In this document: positions 18,490-26,914 of the stretch, piece by piece
How positions within the stretch are numbered: the first letter of the stretch is position 1
How the letters are laid out: every line of letters starts with the position of its first letter
NCBI GenBank assembly: GCA_963665765.1
Contig: OY762464.1
Coordinates: forward strand, 1,550,001 to 1,614,000
Source of the DNA: Bin76 sp963665765
GTDB lineage: Bacteria > Actinomycetota > Acidimicrobiia > Spongiisociales > ZC4RG35
Direction of reading: 5' to 3'
Length of the DNA stretch: 64,000 bases
The notes under the pieces: generated by a model
What the model saw: only the letters and a program-made list of their open reading frames with translations
What the model was told of the DNA's origin: nothing
Databases searched by the model: none
Made by a program: the position numbers and the translations under genes

Positions 18490-18520
18490 AGGAGGGGACG
18501 CTGGGAGAACGTCCCCTCCT
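18490..18520 (-). terminator. Strong 11-bp hairpin between binding-protein and ATPase genes
   Basis: AGGAGGGGACG (18490-18500) and its exact complement (18510-18520) flank a 9-base loop. It lies on the leftward transcript, 25 bases after the binding-protein stop and 45 bases before the DppD-like start, with no T-run behind it. Such hairpins often stabilise or partly terminate the message so that the binding protein is made in excess over the membrane parts. That role is inferred. Confidence 0.6.
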
Positions 18521-18544
18521 TCCTGAGTTTGCCTTTAGCGGGAC

Positions 18545-20419
18545 TTAGCCCCCTGTCAGGTAGACATCGGTGAGGTAAAGGGTCCCTTGAGTATGCGAGA
18601 TGAAGCCTTGGACGTTGGGACTGTGGGGTATGGGGTTCATTCGCCCTCCGAGGACGATCTGGGGTTGTTCCTCCATGGCCCACAACTGCAACTGGTGTAT
18701 GGCTTCCTTGTACTCAATGTTGGAAGCGATGGATCGGGCACTGGACAGCAGTTCGAAGAACTCGGGCTTGTGGTCGATCCATCCCATGGTCTCAACGAAG
18801 AGTTTGTTGTAGGGATGATTCAGCAAGTCGTACTCGTCCGGCTTGGGCACCATTGCGCACGCGGCCAAGTCGTACAGGCCAAGCTGTGAAGCGTCGCTCG
18901 TGTGCGTGGGGAGCGTTCTGTTCACATAGGTTGCCACATCCATGATGTTCAGCTCGATGTTGATGTTCAAGCTGGATCTCAGTTGCTCCTGAACGGCCTG
19001 AGCCAGCCAGGTGTGTTCGTCGTCCGTATGGCAGACTATCATTTCCCCGCCGTCGAAGCCGTCGGGATACCCCGCACTCTCGAGAACGGCCTTCGCTCCG
19101 TCGACATCAGGAGCGTTGTATGAGGCCGCGTCCGGGTTGAAGAACTGCGCGTTGCTCTCCATGGGGTTGGAAAGAATCTGCATGTGGCCCAGCAGGGTTC
19201 GTTGCAGCGCAGGGCGATCAATCGCCATGCTGACCGCCTGGCGCACCAACGGATTCGACCAGATGTCCCGGCGGGTGTTGACGTGGAAGTGATACAGGCC
19301 GGTGTTCCCTGTTGGACTGGCGAGTACCATGCCCGCCTCGCTGAGGGTTGCCAACTCGGCCAACGGACCCTGGGCCAGCATGTGGACCTCGCCGGAGCGA
19401 AGCTGCAGCGACTGGACGCTGAAATCAGGAACGGTGACGTACTCGATCCTGTCCAGGTAAGCGTCGCCCCAGAAATCGGGGTTGTGCTCTATGACAACCC
19501 GCTGATTTCTCTCCCAGGAGACGAACCTGTACGGGCCGGTGCCGGTAGGCGTCTGGTTCAAGTCGATGTCCTCAGAAGGCGATATATACACGTCGATCAG
19601 AGTGCTGTGCAATATGCGATCCGGCTCTGAGAGTCGAACCTCCACGGTGAGGTCGTCAATCGCGACAACTTCTGCGACCCGAGTCAGCAAGGAAGCTGTC
19701 CTTCCAGACCCAGGCTCCTGCGCGCGTTCGATTGAGCGAACAACGTCAACGGCGTCCAGATCCGAGCCGTCGTGAAAGATCACGTCTGGACGAATATTGA
19801 AGACATGCGACAGACCGTCTTCTGAGACGGTCCACGAAGTGGCCAGCGAAGGCACAATCTCATAGGTGTTCAGGTTGAACTCAACCAGGGTGTCATAGAT
19901 GTTGGTGACGACGTTACGGGAGGCCGTCGATCCGTAGCGATTCGGATGAAGACCAGTGGGATCGGCGCTTTGGGCGATGACGAGAGTCCCACCACGGGGA
20001 ATCATCTCCGCCATGGCGGCCTCTTCCAACTCCTGCTCGGCCATGGCCGCTGCCTCTTCGGCTTCGGCTGCCTTCGTTTCGGCTTCGGCTGCCATTGCTT
20101 CGGCTTCGGCTGCCTTCGCTTCGGCCTCAGCCAATGCTTCCATGGCTGCTTCGTCCCCTTCTTCGGCGGCCATCTTGGTGTCTTCCAGTTCCGCCATGGC
20201 CTCATCCAGGGCAGCCTGCGCTTCGGCAGCTTCAGCGGCCGCGGCCGCGGCATCAGCTGAGGCGGCTTCGGCTGCCGCTTCGGCTTCTGCTGCCTGTGCT
20301 TCGGCTTCGGCGCGGGCTTCGGCCGCGGCTTCGGCTGCGGCCTCAGCTTCCGAAGTGTCCTCTCCACAAGCCGTTGCAACCAAGGCCAGAATGGCCAGCA
20401 ACGCGATCAATTTTTTCAT
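18545..20419 (-). CDS. Peptide-type ABC transporter substrate-binding lipoprotein with coiled-coil stalk
   Basis: 624 aa, starting at ATG 20419. Residues 1-18 form a lipoprotein signal peptide ending in a lipobox (LVATAC, Cys18). Residues 22 to about 140 are an almost pure Ala/Glu region with Lys, Met and Asp, an obvious long alpha-helical coiled coil. The solute-binding family 5 domain follows (PRGGTLVIAQSADPTGLHPN onward, about 480 residues, the usual size). So a helical spacer of perhaps 15 nm has been added between membrane anchor and binding domain. It heads the dpp-like operon and is divergent from dimethylformamidase-type genes, suggesting an amide or peptide ligand. Stalk length and ligand are inferences. 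Confidence 0.9.
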   Translation of the reverse strand: MKKLIALLAILALVATACGEDTSEAEAAAEAAAEARAEAEAQAAEAEAAAEAASADAAAAAAEAAEAQAALDEAMAELEDTKMAAEEGDEAAMEALAEAEAKAAEAEAMAAEAETKAAEAEEAAAMAEQELEEAAMAEMIPRGGTLVIAQSADPTGLHPNRYGSTASRNVVTNIYDTLVEFNLNTYEIVPSLATSWTVSEDGLSHVFNIRPDVIFHDGSDLDAVDVVRSIERAQEPGSGRTASLLTRVAEVVAIDDLTVEVRLSEPDRILHSTLIDVYISPSEDIDLNQTPTGTGPYRFVSWERNQRVVIEHNPDFWGDAYLDRIEYVTVPDFSVQSLQLRSGEVHMLAQGPLAELATLSEAGMVLASPTGNTGLYHFHVNTRRDIWSNPLVRQAVSMAIDRPALQRTLLGHMQILSNPMESNAQFFNPDAASYNAPDVDGAKAVLESAGYPDGFDGGEMIVCHTDDEHTWLAQAVQEQLRSSLNINIELNIMDVATYVNRTLPTHTSDASQLGLYDLAACAMVPKPDEYDLLNHPYNKLFVETMGWIDHKPEFFELLSSARSIASNIEYKEAIHQLQLWAMEEQPQIVLGGRMNPIPHSPNVQGFISHTQGTLYLTDVYLTGG

Positions 20420-20442
20420 GTGAGCGCTCCTTTGTCGTAGGG

Positions 20443-20474
20443 CATGTCCATACAGCTACATGTCCATACAGCTA
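20443..20474. repeat. Two back-to-back 16-bp direct repeats upstream of the binding-protein gene
   Basis: CATGTCCATACAGCTA occurs twice with no gap (20443-20458 and 20459-20474), 24-55 bp upstream of the leftward binding-protein start. It lies in the control region shared with the rightward amidase genes. It may be a tandem duplication of an operator half or a replication-slippage product. The remainder of the 261-bp intergenic space (20420-20680) is AT-rich and holds no supportable gene. Confidence 0.65.
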
Positions 20475-20680
20475 TAGGACCTCTAAGAGCCAGAATAGGC
20501 GGTGGGTTGGTAATGCTTGCAGAAAAGGGAAAGAATTTATTACGAAAGCTCTGAAAAGTGAGATAGGGTTGAAGGGTTACAAATATCTGAAGCCAATGAA
20601 ATTCTTGATTACACGTGGATTAGTTATCCCTGGAGGGGACAGGCCGATCATCGCTCGTTTAAGATGGGTAACCGGAAGCC

Positions 20681-21019
20681 ATGTCTGATTTTCTGAAACG
20701 CCCCAGACTTCCTGCCGGCATCGACGGTTCCCGCCGCGATCTGTGGGAGGAATTCCGGCGACAGCCGTTCGGCAAGCACTCTCCAGACCTTCAGGCGCTG
20801 CTGGAATACATGCGCGGCGGTCCCATTACGGGGAAGTATTTCCTGAAGCTGACCGGCCCTCATTCAGAGTGGACGCTGGCGCGGTACAGCGACACTTTTC
20901 CCCTGACCACCGCAAACCTTGACGAGCATGTCTTCACCACCATCGAAGACGCCGAGTATTTTGTCTTCCGCCGCCGCTGGGAGGAGATGTTCGGTGTCGA
21001 CCCGGGAGCGGGCTCGTGA
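20681..21019 (+). CDS. dmfA1: N,N-dimethylformamidase-type small (alpha) subunit
   Basis: 112 aa from ATG 20681, with GTGA overlap to the large-subunit gene. The sequence is charged and Trp/Tyr/Phe-rich (DLWEEFRRQPFGKHSPDLQ; YFVFRRRWEEMFGVDPG) and corresponds to the small subunit of DMFase, which is about 130 aa in Paracoccus/Alcaligenes. That subunit packs against the large one and has no catalytic residues of its own. Order, overlap and size match known dmfA1A2 pairs. The true substrate may be another N-substituted amide. Confidence 0.75.
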   Translation: MSDFLKRPRLPAGIDGSRRDLWEEFRRQPFGKHSPDLQALLEYMRGGPITGKYFLKLTGPHSEWTLARYSDTFPLTTANLDEHVFTTIEDAEYFVFRRRWEEMFGVDPGAGS

Positions 21020-23247
21020 CCGTTAAGGCCGCGGTCATGGGTTATGCCGACCGCCAGAGCCTGCGGCCGGGAGAACGCATCGAATTCAAGGTGAGCGCTC
21101 TGGGTCCGGAGACCTACCGGGCCGACATCGTCCGGTTGATCGCCCCGGAAGTGGGTCTGGGAGATGACTGTCCCGACTTTTGCGAGATCGAACTCGATAC
21201 CGAGGTCTGTGGTGACTATCCCACGGAATGGCAGCCCATTCATCCCGGTTCGGCGGTGCGGGTGCCGCTGCCGGACGGTCTCCCCCTGGAGGGCGGGATC
21301 ACGCTCAAAGCCCACGTGTTCCCCACTTTGGCCTCGGCCGGTCGGCAGGCCATCGCGGGAACCTACAGCACCTCCGACCAGTCGGGGGTCAGCCTGGTGC
21401 TTGAAGACGGTGGGCTGGCGTTGCTGATCGGTGACGGCGAGTCAACGTCTGTCATCCCCAGTTCCATCTCTCCTTTCGAACACCGGTGGACGGCAGTCAC
21501 CGTGACCTACCATGCCGGCTCCGGCTCGGTGGTCTTCTACGCCCGGGGGATGGAGAGCACCCGGCTGGAAGAAGAGTTTTGGGCCGAGGAGGAATTGGGG
21601 GCGGCGGTGTGGGGTCCGTCGGGTGGTAGGCACTTCTACGTGGGAGCGGCTCGCGGGGAGGATGATCGGGGTACCGAGCATCCTGACCTGTGTTTCAACG
21701 GGAGGATCGAGAGACCCCGGGTGTACGCGGGGATCTGGAGGCCCAAGTCGTCCGGCAGGATTGATAGGACCCCCGGCATGTCCCGTCCGAAACTCTTCGG
21801 CGATTGGGACTTCTCCATCGGGATCGACACCGAGTGGGTGACCGATGTTTCGGGCAACGGCCGCCACGGGGAGACGGTCAACCTCCCCACTCGGGGGGTG
21901 GGGGGCTCCAATTGGGCGGGGCAGACGGACAATTGGCAGCAAGCGACCGAGCAGTACGGCGCCATACATTTCCACAACGACGATGTTGATGACGCCCGGT
22001 GGCGGACCTCATTCACGCTCGTCGTCCCCGACGACTGGAAGAGTGGGTGCTATGCCGCCCGCCTCCGGGCAGATGACGCCGAGTTCTATGTTCCATTCGT
22101 GGTGCGAGCCGTACCCGGCAAGGAATCCGACGTGGTTCTGCTGCTGGCCACCGCCACCTACGGCGCCTACGCCAACCTCCGTCTGCGGGTGGTCTTTCCT
22201 TGGAACGAGTTAATCCACGGCCGGCTCACGGTGCTGGACGACACGGATCTGCTGATGCTGCGGTTCCCCGAGATCGGCGGTTCCACCTACGACAGCCACA
22301 CCGACGGCAGTACGGTGGTCTACTCCTCGATGCGCCGTCCGGTCACCAACTTCCGCCCCAAGGGCCGTATCTACAAGTTCTGCCAGGACATGTTGCTGGT
22401 TTCATGGTTGGAGGAGGACGGATACAACTTCGACGTGATTACCGACGAGGATGTCCATCGGGAGGGTCTGGAGGCTCTGGAGCCTTACCGGGTGGTGATT
22501 ACCAGTTCCCATCCCGAATACACGAGCACGGCGATGTTCGATGCTACCGAAGAACATGTGAGAAGGGGAGGACGCATGATGTATCTGGGGGGCAACGGGT
22601 GGTACTGGCGGATCGGCTACCACCCCACCCGTTCCGGGATTGTGGAGGTCCGACGGCCCGACGCTCCCCGGCTGTGGGCTGCCGATGTCAGTCAAGGTCA
22701 TCTGTCGTTCTCCGGTGAGCGAGCCGGCACTTGGTCGTGGGCGGGCCGTCCCCCCCAGACCTTCTTGGGAGTGGGTTTCATCACGCAGGGATTTGACGAA
22801 TGCTCCTACTACCGGCGCACTGAGGCTTCCAACGACGATCGGGCGGCGTTCATTTTCCAGGATGTCGATGACGAACTCATCGGGGACTTCGGGTTGCTGA
22901 TGGGAGGGGCGGCCGGCTACGAAATCGACCGGGCGGACGCTCTCATGGGTACCCCTCGCCATGCCCTGGTGATGGCTTCTTCGGAGGGCCATTCCAATCT
23001 CTATGACCTGATGGTCACCTCCCTGGTAGATACGCTGCCTCCAACCAATCCCGATGACCCCGACCGTATCCGCGCCGACATGGTGTTCTACGAAACATCT
23101 GGTGGCGGGGCGGTGTTCTCGGTGGGTTCCATCGCCTGGTCCGGGAGCCTCAGCCACGCCCGCTATGACAACAACGTGGCGGCGGTGACCCGCAACGTTC
23201 TCAACCGTTTCTCAGATCCCCGGCCGTTCCGGATGCCCGCCGAATGA
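21016..23247 (+). CDS. dmfA2: N,N-dimethylformamidase-type large (beta) subunit
   Basis: 743 aa, close to the about 760 aa of characterised DMFase large subunits. The N-terminal part (1-340) includes a LamG/concanavalin-like region (GVSLVLEDGGLALLIGDGES; HRWTAVTVTYHAGSGSVVFY). The C-terminal part (about 350-743) is the glutamine-amidotransferase-like catalytic fold. Characterised DMFase uses a mononuclear iron with two Tyr and a Glu next to a His. Here an HPE triplet (His499, Glu501) and candidate Tyr382 and Tyr425 sit at compatible spacing; that assignment is from memory. It hydrolyses small amides to amine plus acid. GTG 21016 overlaps the small subunit. Confidence 0.85.
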   Translation: MTVKAAVMGYADRQSLRPGERIEFKVSALGPETYRADIVRLIAPEVGLGDDCPDFCEIELDTEVCGDYPTEWQPIHPGSAVRVPLPDGLPLEGGITLKAHVFPTLASAGRQAIAGTYSTSDQSGVSLVLEDGGLALLIGDGESTSVIPSSISPFEHRWTAVTVTYHAGSGSVVFYARGMESTRLEEEFWAEEELGAAVWGPSGGRHFYVGAARGEDDRGTEHPDLCFNGRIERPRVYAGIWRPKSSGRIDRTPGMSRPKLFGDWDFSIGIDTEWVTDVSGNGRHGETVNLPTRGVGGSNWAGQTDNWQQATEQYGAIHFHNDDVDDARWRTSFTLVVPDDWKSGCYAARLRADDAEFYVPFVVRAVPGKESDVVLLLATATYGAYANLRLRVVFPWNELIHGRLTVLDDTDLLMLRFPEIGGSTYDSHTDGSTVVYSSMRRPVTNFRPKGRIYKFCQDMLLVSWLEEDGYNFDVITDEDVHREGLEALEPYRVVITSSHPEYTSTAMFDATEEHVRRGGRMMYLGGNGWYWRIGYHPTRSGIVEVRRPDAPRLWAADVSQGHLSFSGERAGTWSWAGRPPQTFLGVGFITQGFDECSYYRRTEASNDDRAAFIFQDVDDELIGDFGLLMGGAAGYEIDRADALMGTPRHALVMASSEGHSNLYDLMVTSLVDTLPPTNPDDPDRIRADMVFYETSGGGAVFSVGSIAWSGSLSHARYDNNVAAVTRNVLNRFSDPRPFRMPAE

Positions 23248-23290
23248 ATCACGGCCCTATTCCCCAAAGCCTCAACGAAAAGGCGAACAG

Positions 23291-24064
23291 ATGAGCCTCA
23301 AAGACTGGAGCTTGGGCGCCGGTCTCCAAGATCAAGCGGTGCTGGTGACCGGCGCGGCGAGCGGGATCGGAAAGGCGACGGCGCAAACCATGGCGTCTTT
23401 GGGTGCTCGGGTGGCTGCCTTGGATCGGCAGGAGACAGTGAGAGACGTTGTTTCGGAACTGGATGGACCCGGTCCGCACCTGTCGGTGGTTTTCGATCTG
23501 GCCGACTTCGGTTCGATGCCGGCCATGGTGGCCCAGGCCGAGGCGCGGTTGGGTCCTTTGTGGGCCCTTGCTCATGTGGCGGCGTATCTGCGCAGGAAGC
23601 AGTTGGAGGACGTGACGGAGGAGGACTGGGACGCCCAGCATGATGTGAACCTGAAAGGCTCCTTCTTTTTGAACAAGGCGGTCGGGGAGGCAATGATCGC
23701 CACCGGAAGGGGGGGACGGATCATCAATTTCACTTCTGGATCCTGGCTTACCGGGCCCGTGCATGAAAGTCATGTCTACGTGGCCAGCAAGGGTGGGGTG
23801 GTTTCCATGACCCGGGGGTTCGCTCGCGCCTACGGGCCTCACAACATTTTGGTGAACTGTGTATCGCCCGGTCAGATAGACACCCCGATGCAACACCTGG
23901 ACATGCCCCCCGAGATGGTGGCAGCCGGCATTGCTCAGTGTCCGTTGGGGCGGTTGGGCGACCCCGAGGAATTGGCGGCGGTGGTGGCCTTTCTGACTTC
24001 CACGCACGCCGGCTTCGTGAGCGGCGCCACCATCAATGTAAGCGGCGCTCTGCTCATGTATTAG
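23291..24064 (+). CDS. Short-chain dehydrogenase/reductase
   Basis: 257 aa NAD(P)-dependent oxidoreductase. The cofactor motif is TGAASGIG (20-27), the catalytic Ser lies in NFTSGSWL and the Tyr/Lys pair in YVASKGG; the C-terminal part (INVSGA) is of the usual length. ATG 23291 follows an AAAGGCGA ribosome site 43 bp after the amidase large subunit. Being between the amidase and a phosphotriesterase-like gene, it probably oxidises or reduces an alcohol/ketone intermediate of the same route. Substrate unknown. Confidence 0.9.
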   Translation: MSLKDWSLGAGLQDQAVLVTGAASGIGKATAQTMASLGARVAALDRQETVRDVVSELDGPGPHLSVVFDLADFGSMPAMVAQAEARLGPLWALAHVAAYLRRKQLEDVTEEDWDAQHDVNLKGSFFLNKAVGEAMIATGRGGRIINFTSGSWLTGPVHESHVYVASKGGVVSMTRGFARAYGPHNILVNCVSPGQIDTPMQHLDMPPEMVAAGIAQCPLGRLGDPEELAAVVAFLTSTHAGFVSGATINVSGALLMY

Positions 24065-24081
24065 CCGAGTTTGGATCGTTT

Positions 24082-24996
24082 GTGAAGACCATCCAGACCG
24101 TTCTGGGGCCGATAACCCCAAACGAGTTGGGACTGACTCTGCCCCATGAGCATGTGTTCTTGGATCTGTACGAGATAACCATGAACTCCCATCTGATCCT
24201 CAGCGACCCCGAAGTGGCCCGCTCCGAATTGGGCTTCTTTAAAGAGAGCGGCGGCCGCACCATTGTGGACCAGACCGTGCATGGGCTCGGGGCGGATCCG
24301 GAGGCGCTGCGCGAGGTCGCCCGGGAGGTGGGCATCAACATCATTGCCGGCACCGGCTTTTATTGGGAGAAATTCCACCCGCCCTGGCTGAAGGACATGA
24401 CCGACCGCGACATCGTGGCGATGTTGATCAAAGACCTGACCGAAGGATTCTATGGGACCGATATCAGGGCGGGGATCCTGGGAGAGATCGGTACTCACCA
24501 TCGGAGAGTCTCTGCCGCAGAAGAACGGGTGATCAGGGCCTGCGCCACCGCCCAGCGGGAGACCGCGGTGCCCATCTCCACCCACGCCCTCTTCACCCGC
24601 ATAGGCATGGAGCAGGTCCGGCTGTTTGAGGACGCCGGGGCCAACCTCGACCAGTTGGTGATCGGGCATGTGGACACCACCCCTGACGTCGACTACCACC
24701 TCGAGTTGCTCCGGCGAGGAGTGTGGGTCGCTTACGACGCCATCGGCCAGTTGGACAAGCAAACCGACGAGCGGAGAGCGGATGCCATCGTCCGTCTCAT
24801 CGACGCCGGGTATCGTAACCGCATTCTGCTCTCCACCGACGTGGGGAAGCGAGGCGCCATGAGATCATACGGAGGAACGGGATTTGACCATGTGGTCACC
24901 AGGTTCCTCCCCCTCCTGTGGGAGCGGGGAATCACCGAGGACGACACCACGGCGCTGACGGTGGACAACCCCCGTCGGTTGTTCTCGGGATCATGA
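24082..24996 (+). CDS. Phosphotriesterase-family metal-dependent hydrolase
   Basis: About 304 aa; GTG 24082 is the first in-frame start after the SDR stop and precedes the conserved N-terminus. The binuclear-metal ligands are visible: His22 and His24 (LPHEHVFLD), bridging Glu135 (LGEIG) where classical phosphotriesterase has a carboxylated Lys, His168 (ISTHAL), His196 (VIGHVD) and Asp253 (STDVG). Family members hydrolyse lactones, phosphoesters or N-acyl/carbamate bonds. In this operon it may open a lactone or cleave an amide product. It is followed by an ATGA overlap with the DapB-like gene. Confidence 0.87.
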   Translation: MKTIQTVLGPITPNELGLTLPHEHVFLDLYEITMNSHLILSDPEVARSELGFFKESGGRTIVDQTVHGLGADPEALREVAREVGINIIAGTGFYWEKFHPPWLKDMTDRDIVAMLIKDLTEGFYGTDIRAGILGEIGTHHRRVSAAEERVIRACATAQRETAVPISTHALFTRIGMEQVRLFEDAGANLDQLVIGHVDTTPDVDYHLELLRRGVWVAYDAIGQLDKQTDERRADAIVRLIDAGYRNRILLSTDVGKRGAMRSYGGTGFDHVVTRFLPLLWERGITEDDTTALTVDNPRRLFSGS

Positions 24997-26051
24997 GCCG
25001 TCCTGTGAGTACCGGTCCGGTTGAGGTGATCCTGTTCGGTATGGGGTCTGTGGGAAAGGCCGCTCTCCGACTGGCTCTGAGCAGGGAGTGGCTGCATCCG
25101 GTGGGGGCGGTGATCGGCAGGAGCGCCTCGACTCGAGAGCGTATTGAATCCGGGGAGCACCCGGCCGATCTGCGGTTGTCAACCGACGCCGACCTCTTAC
25201 TGGACCAACTCCGACCGGAAGTCGCCCTGATAGCCACCCGCTCTCCGATTGCCGATGTCAAAGATGACATCATCAGATGCGTGGAGCGGGGGGTGAGCGT
25301 GGTCACCTCGAGCGAAGAACTGGCCTACCCGGACGTCACCGACCCGTCGGCGGCCGGAGAGATGGAAGCAGCCTGCCGCGCCGGGGGAGCGGCGGTGGTG
25401 GCCACCGGCATCAATCCCGGGTTCGTGTTCGATGTTCTCCCGGTGGTGATCGCCGGTGCTTCCTGGGACGTCCAGCGGTTGGCGGTGACCCGTGCGCTCG
25501 ACTGCTCGGTGTTCGGGCGGACCATCCATCGCTCGTTGGGGGTGGGGTACAGTCCGGCCGGATTCGAGAGAGCCCGCCGGGCAGGAGTCATCCGCGGTCA
25601 CATCGGGTTCGAGGAAAGCGCCCGGGTCATCGCCAGGGTGATGGGCAGGGATCTCGACCGTTTCGAGGAGAATGTTCAACCATTGATCGCCGAGCGACCC
25701 TATCAACTCGCCGAGTATGCGATCTCCCCCGGGGAGACGGCTGGGGTAGTTCAGGATGCGACCGGTTGGGTTGGCGAGCGTCCCTGGCTCCGTTTTGATC
25801 TGTCCCTTCACGTGGATCCGGAGTCGGTGGGTATTCAAACCCGTGATCACATCCGGATAGAGGGCGAGAACACCCTGGACGTAACCATCCAGCCCGGAAC
25901 CCAGTCGATTCTTACCACATCGGCCCTGTTGGTCAACAGCATCCCGGCGGTGTTGTCCGCGCCTCCGGGCCTCTACACCGCGGCCGAACTGCTACCGGCG
26001 GCGCCCTGGCTGGGAGATCGTCCCCCGCCCGGCATCCGCCGGCGGGACTAA
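24993..26051 (+). CDS. DapB-like NAD(P)H-dependent amine/amino-acid dehydrogenase
   Basis: About 352 aa from ATG 24993, overlapping the upstream stop. The N-terminal Rossmann segment is VEVILFGMGSVGKAALRLAL, followed by VALIATRSPIADVKDDI and the switch SVVTSSEELAYP. ATGINPGFVFDVLPVVIAG marks the DapB-like second domain, as in 2,4-diaminopentanoate dehydrogenase and related enzymes. It likely oxidatively deaminates an amine or reduces an imine, consistent with an amide/amine catabolic operon. Its stop overlaps the convergent ridA gene by four bases (26048-26051). Confidence 0.78.
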   Translation: MSRPVSTGPVEVILFGMGSVGKAALRLALSREWLHPVGAVIGRSASTRERIESGEHPADLRLSTDADLLLDQLRPEVALIATRSPIADVKDDIIRCVERGVSVVTSSEELAYPDVTDPSAAGEMEAACRAGGAAVVATGINPGFVFDVLPVVIAGASWDVQRLAVTRALDCSVFGRTIHRSLGVGYSPAGFERARRAGVIRGHIGFEESARVIARVMGRDLDRFEENVQPLIAERPYQLAEYAISPGETAGVVQDATGWVGERPWLRFDLSLHVDPESVGIQTRDHIRIEGENTLDVTIQPGTQSILTTSALLVNSIPAVLSAPPGLYTAAELLPAAPWLGDRPPPGIRRRD

Positions 26052-26440
26052 TCGCAGACGGCGGTAGCCTCGATCTCGATCAGATACTCCGGATCCAGAA
26101 ACCGGGATACTTCCAGCATGGTGGATGCCGGCTTGATGTCGCCGAAGACCTCGGCGTGGGCTCGTCCGGCTTCTTCCCAACGGGAGATGTCGGTGAGGAA
26201 CATTCTGGTGCGCACCACGTCCTCGGCCGAGGCGCCCAGCTTGGCCAGAGCCCGCAGGATTATCTGCAAACAGGCCTTGGTCTGTCCGTACATGTCGCCC
26301 GGAGCGATCACCGACCCGTCGGGGGCGCCGGCGGTGGTGCCGGCCACCTCGATCAGGTTTCCCACCCGAACCGCTCGCGAGTAGCCGACCGGATCCCACG
26401 GGCGGTTGGACGGCGCCTGCTGTCGGGGTCCTCCAAACAT
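26048..26440 (-). CDS. RidA/YjgF/UK114-family imine/enamine deaminase
   Basis: About 130 aa from ATG 26440 (TTG 26443 immediately upstream is possible). The family pattern is clear: VGYSRAVRVGNLIEVAGTT, then AEDVVRTRMFLTDI with the key Arg, and a C-terminal EIEATAV with the conserved Glu. RidA proteins hydrolyse reactive enamine/imine intermediates released by PLP enzymes and amine dehydrogenases. It starts 12 bp after rplI on the same strand, so it probably rides on the ribosomal operon, yet its 3' end overlaps the DapB-like dehydrogenase head to head. Confidence 0.9.
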   Translation of the reverse strand: MFGGPRQQAPSNRPWDPVGYSRAVRVGNLIEVAGTTAGAPDGSVIAPGDMYGQTKACLQIILRALAKLGASAEDVVRTRMFLTDISRWEEAGRAHAEVFGDIKPASTMLEVSRFLDPEYLIEIEATAVCD

Positions 26441-26452
26441 CAAGGCTTCTCC

Positions 26453-26914
26453 CTAGTTGTCCTCGGCCGGGTAGACATCCACCGTAATCGGGAATTGAAC
26501 ATCCTCATGAGGGCGTATGATGACCGGGAACTGCCCGATCTTGCGGATGGGCGAGTCCAGCACCACGTGGTCGGTCTCCAGACCAAACCCGGTGTCTCGA
26601 CGAACTGCTTCCACCACGTCCGTGGGGCCCACCGAGCCATACAGATTCCCGGCTGGAGAGGTGCGGGCGGCAATGACCACCATCTTGCCCACCAACCGGG
26701 TGGCGACCTGCTCGGCCTGCGTCTTGCGTCGCATGTATTCGGCCAGTTTCGCCTGCTTGAGGGCCTGTATGTGGGCGACGGCCCTGGGGGTGGCCTTGAT
26801 TGCCTTGCGGCGGGGGATGAGGTAGTTGCGGGCGTACCCGGGCGCCACCTCCACGACCTCTCCCTTGTAGCCGAGGCCCGTGATGTCCTCGGTGAGGATC
26901 AGCCGGGCGCTCAT
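26453..26914 (-). CDS. rplI: 50S ribosomal protein L9
   Basis: 153 aa from ATG 26914, overlapping the rpsR stop (ATGA). The longer frame to 27274 is a shadow. The N-terminal rRNA-binding domain has LILTEDITGLGYKGEVVEV and GYARNYLIPRRKA, the family signature. A connecting helix with AHIQALKQAKLAEYMRRK leads to the C-terminal domain with LYGSVGPTDV. Last canonical gene of rpsF-ssb-rpsR-rplI; dnaB, often next, is absent and replaced by ridA. Confidence 0.97.
   Translation of the reverse strand: MSARLILTEDITGLGYKGEVVEVAPGYARNYLIPRRKAIKATPRAVAHIQALKQAKLAEYMRRKTQAEQVATRLVGKMVVIAARTSPAGNLYGSVGPTDVVEAVRRDTGFGLETDHVVLDSPIRKIGQFPVIIRPHEDVQFPITVDVYPAEDN

Noticed and set aside
20002..20423. Ala/Ser/Pro-rich frames opposite the coiled-coil region
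   Set aside because: They are low-complexity antisense products of the Ala/Glu repeat, without ribosome sites or other evidence.
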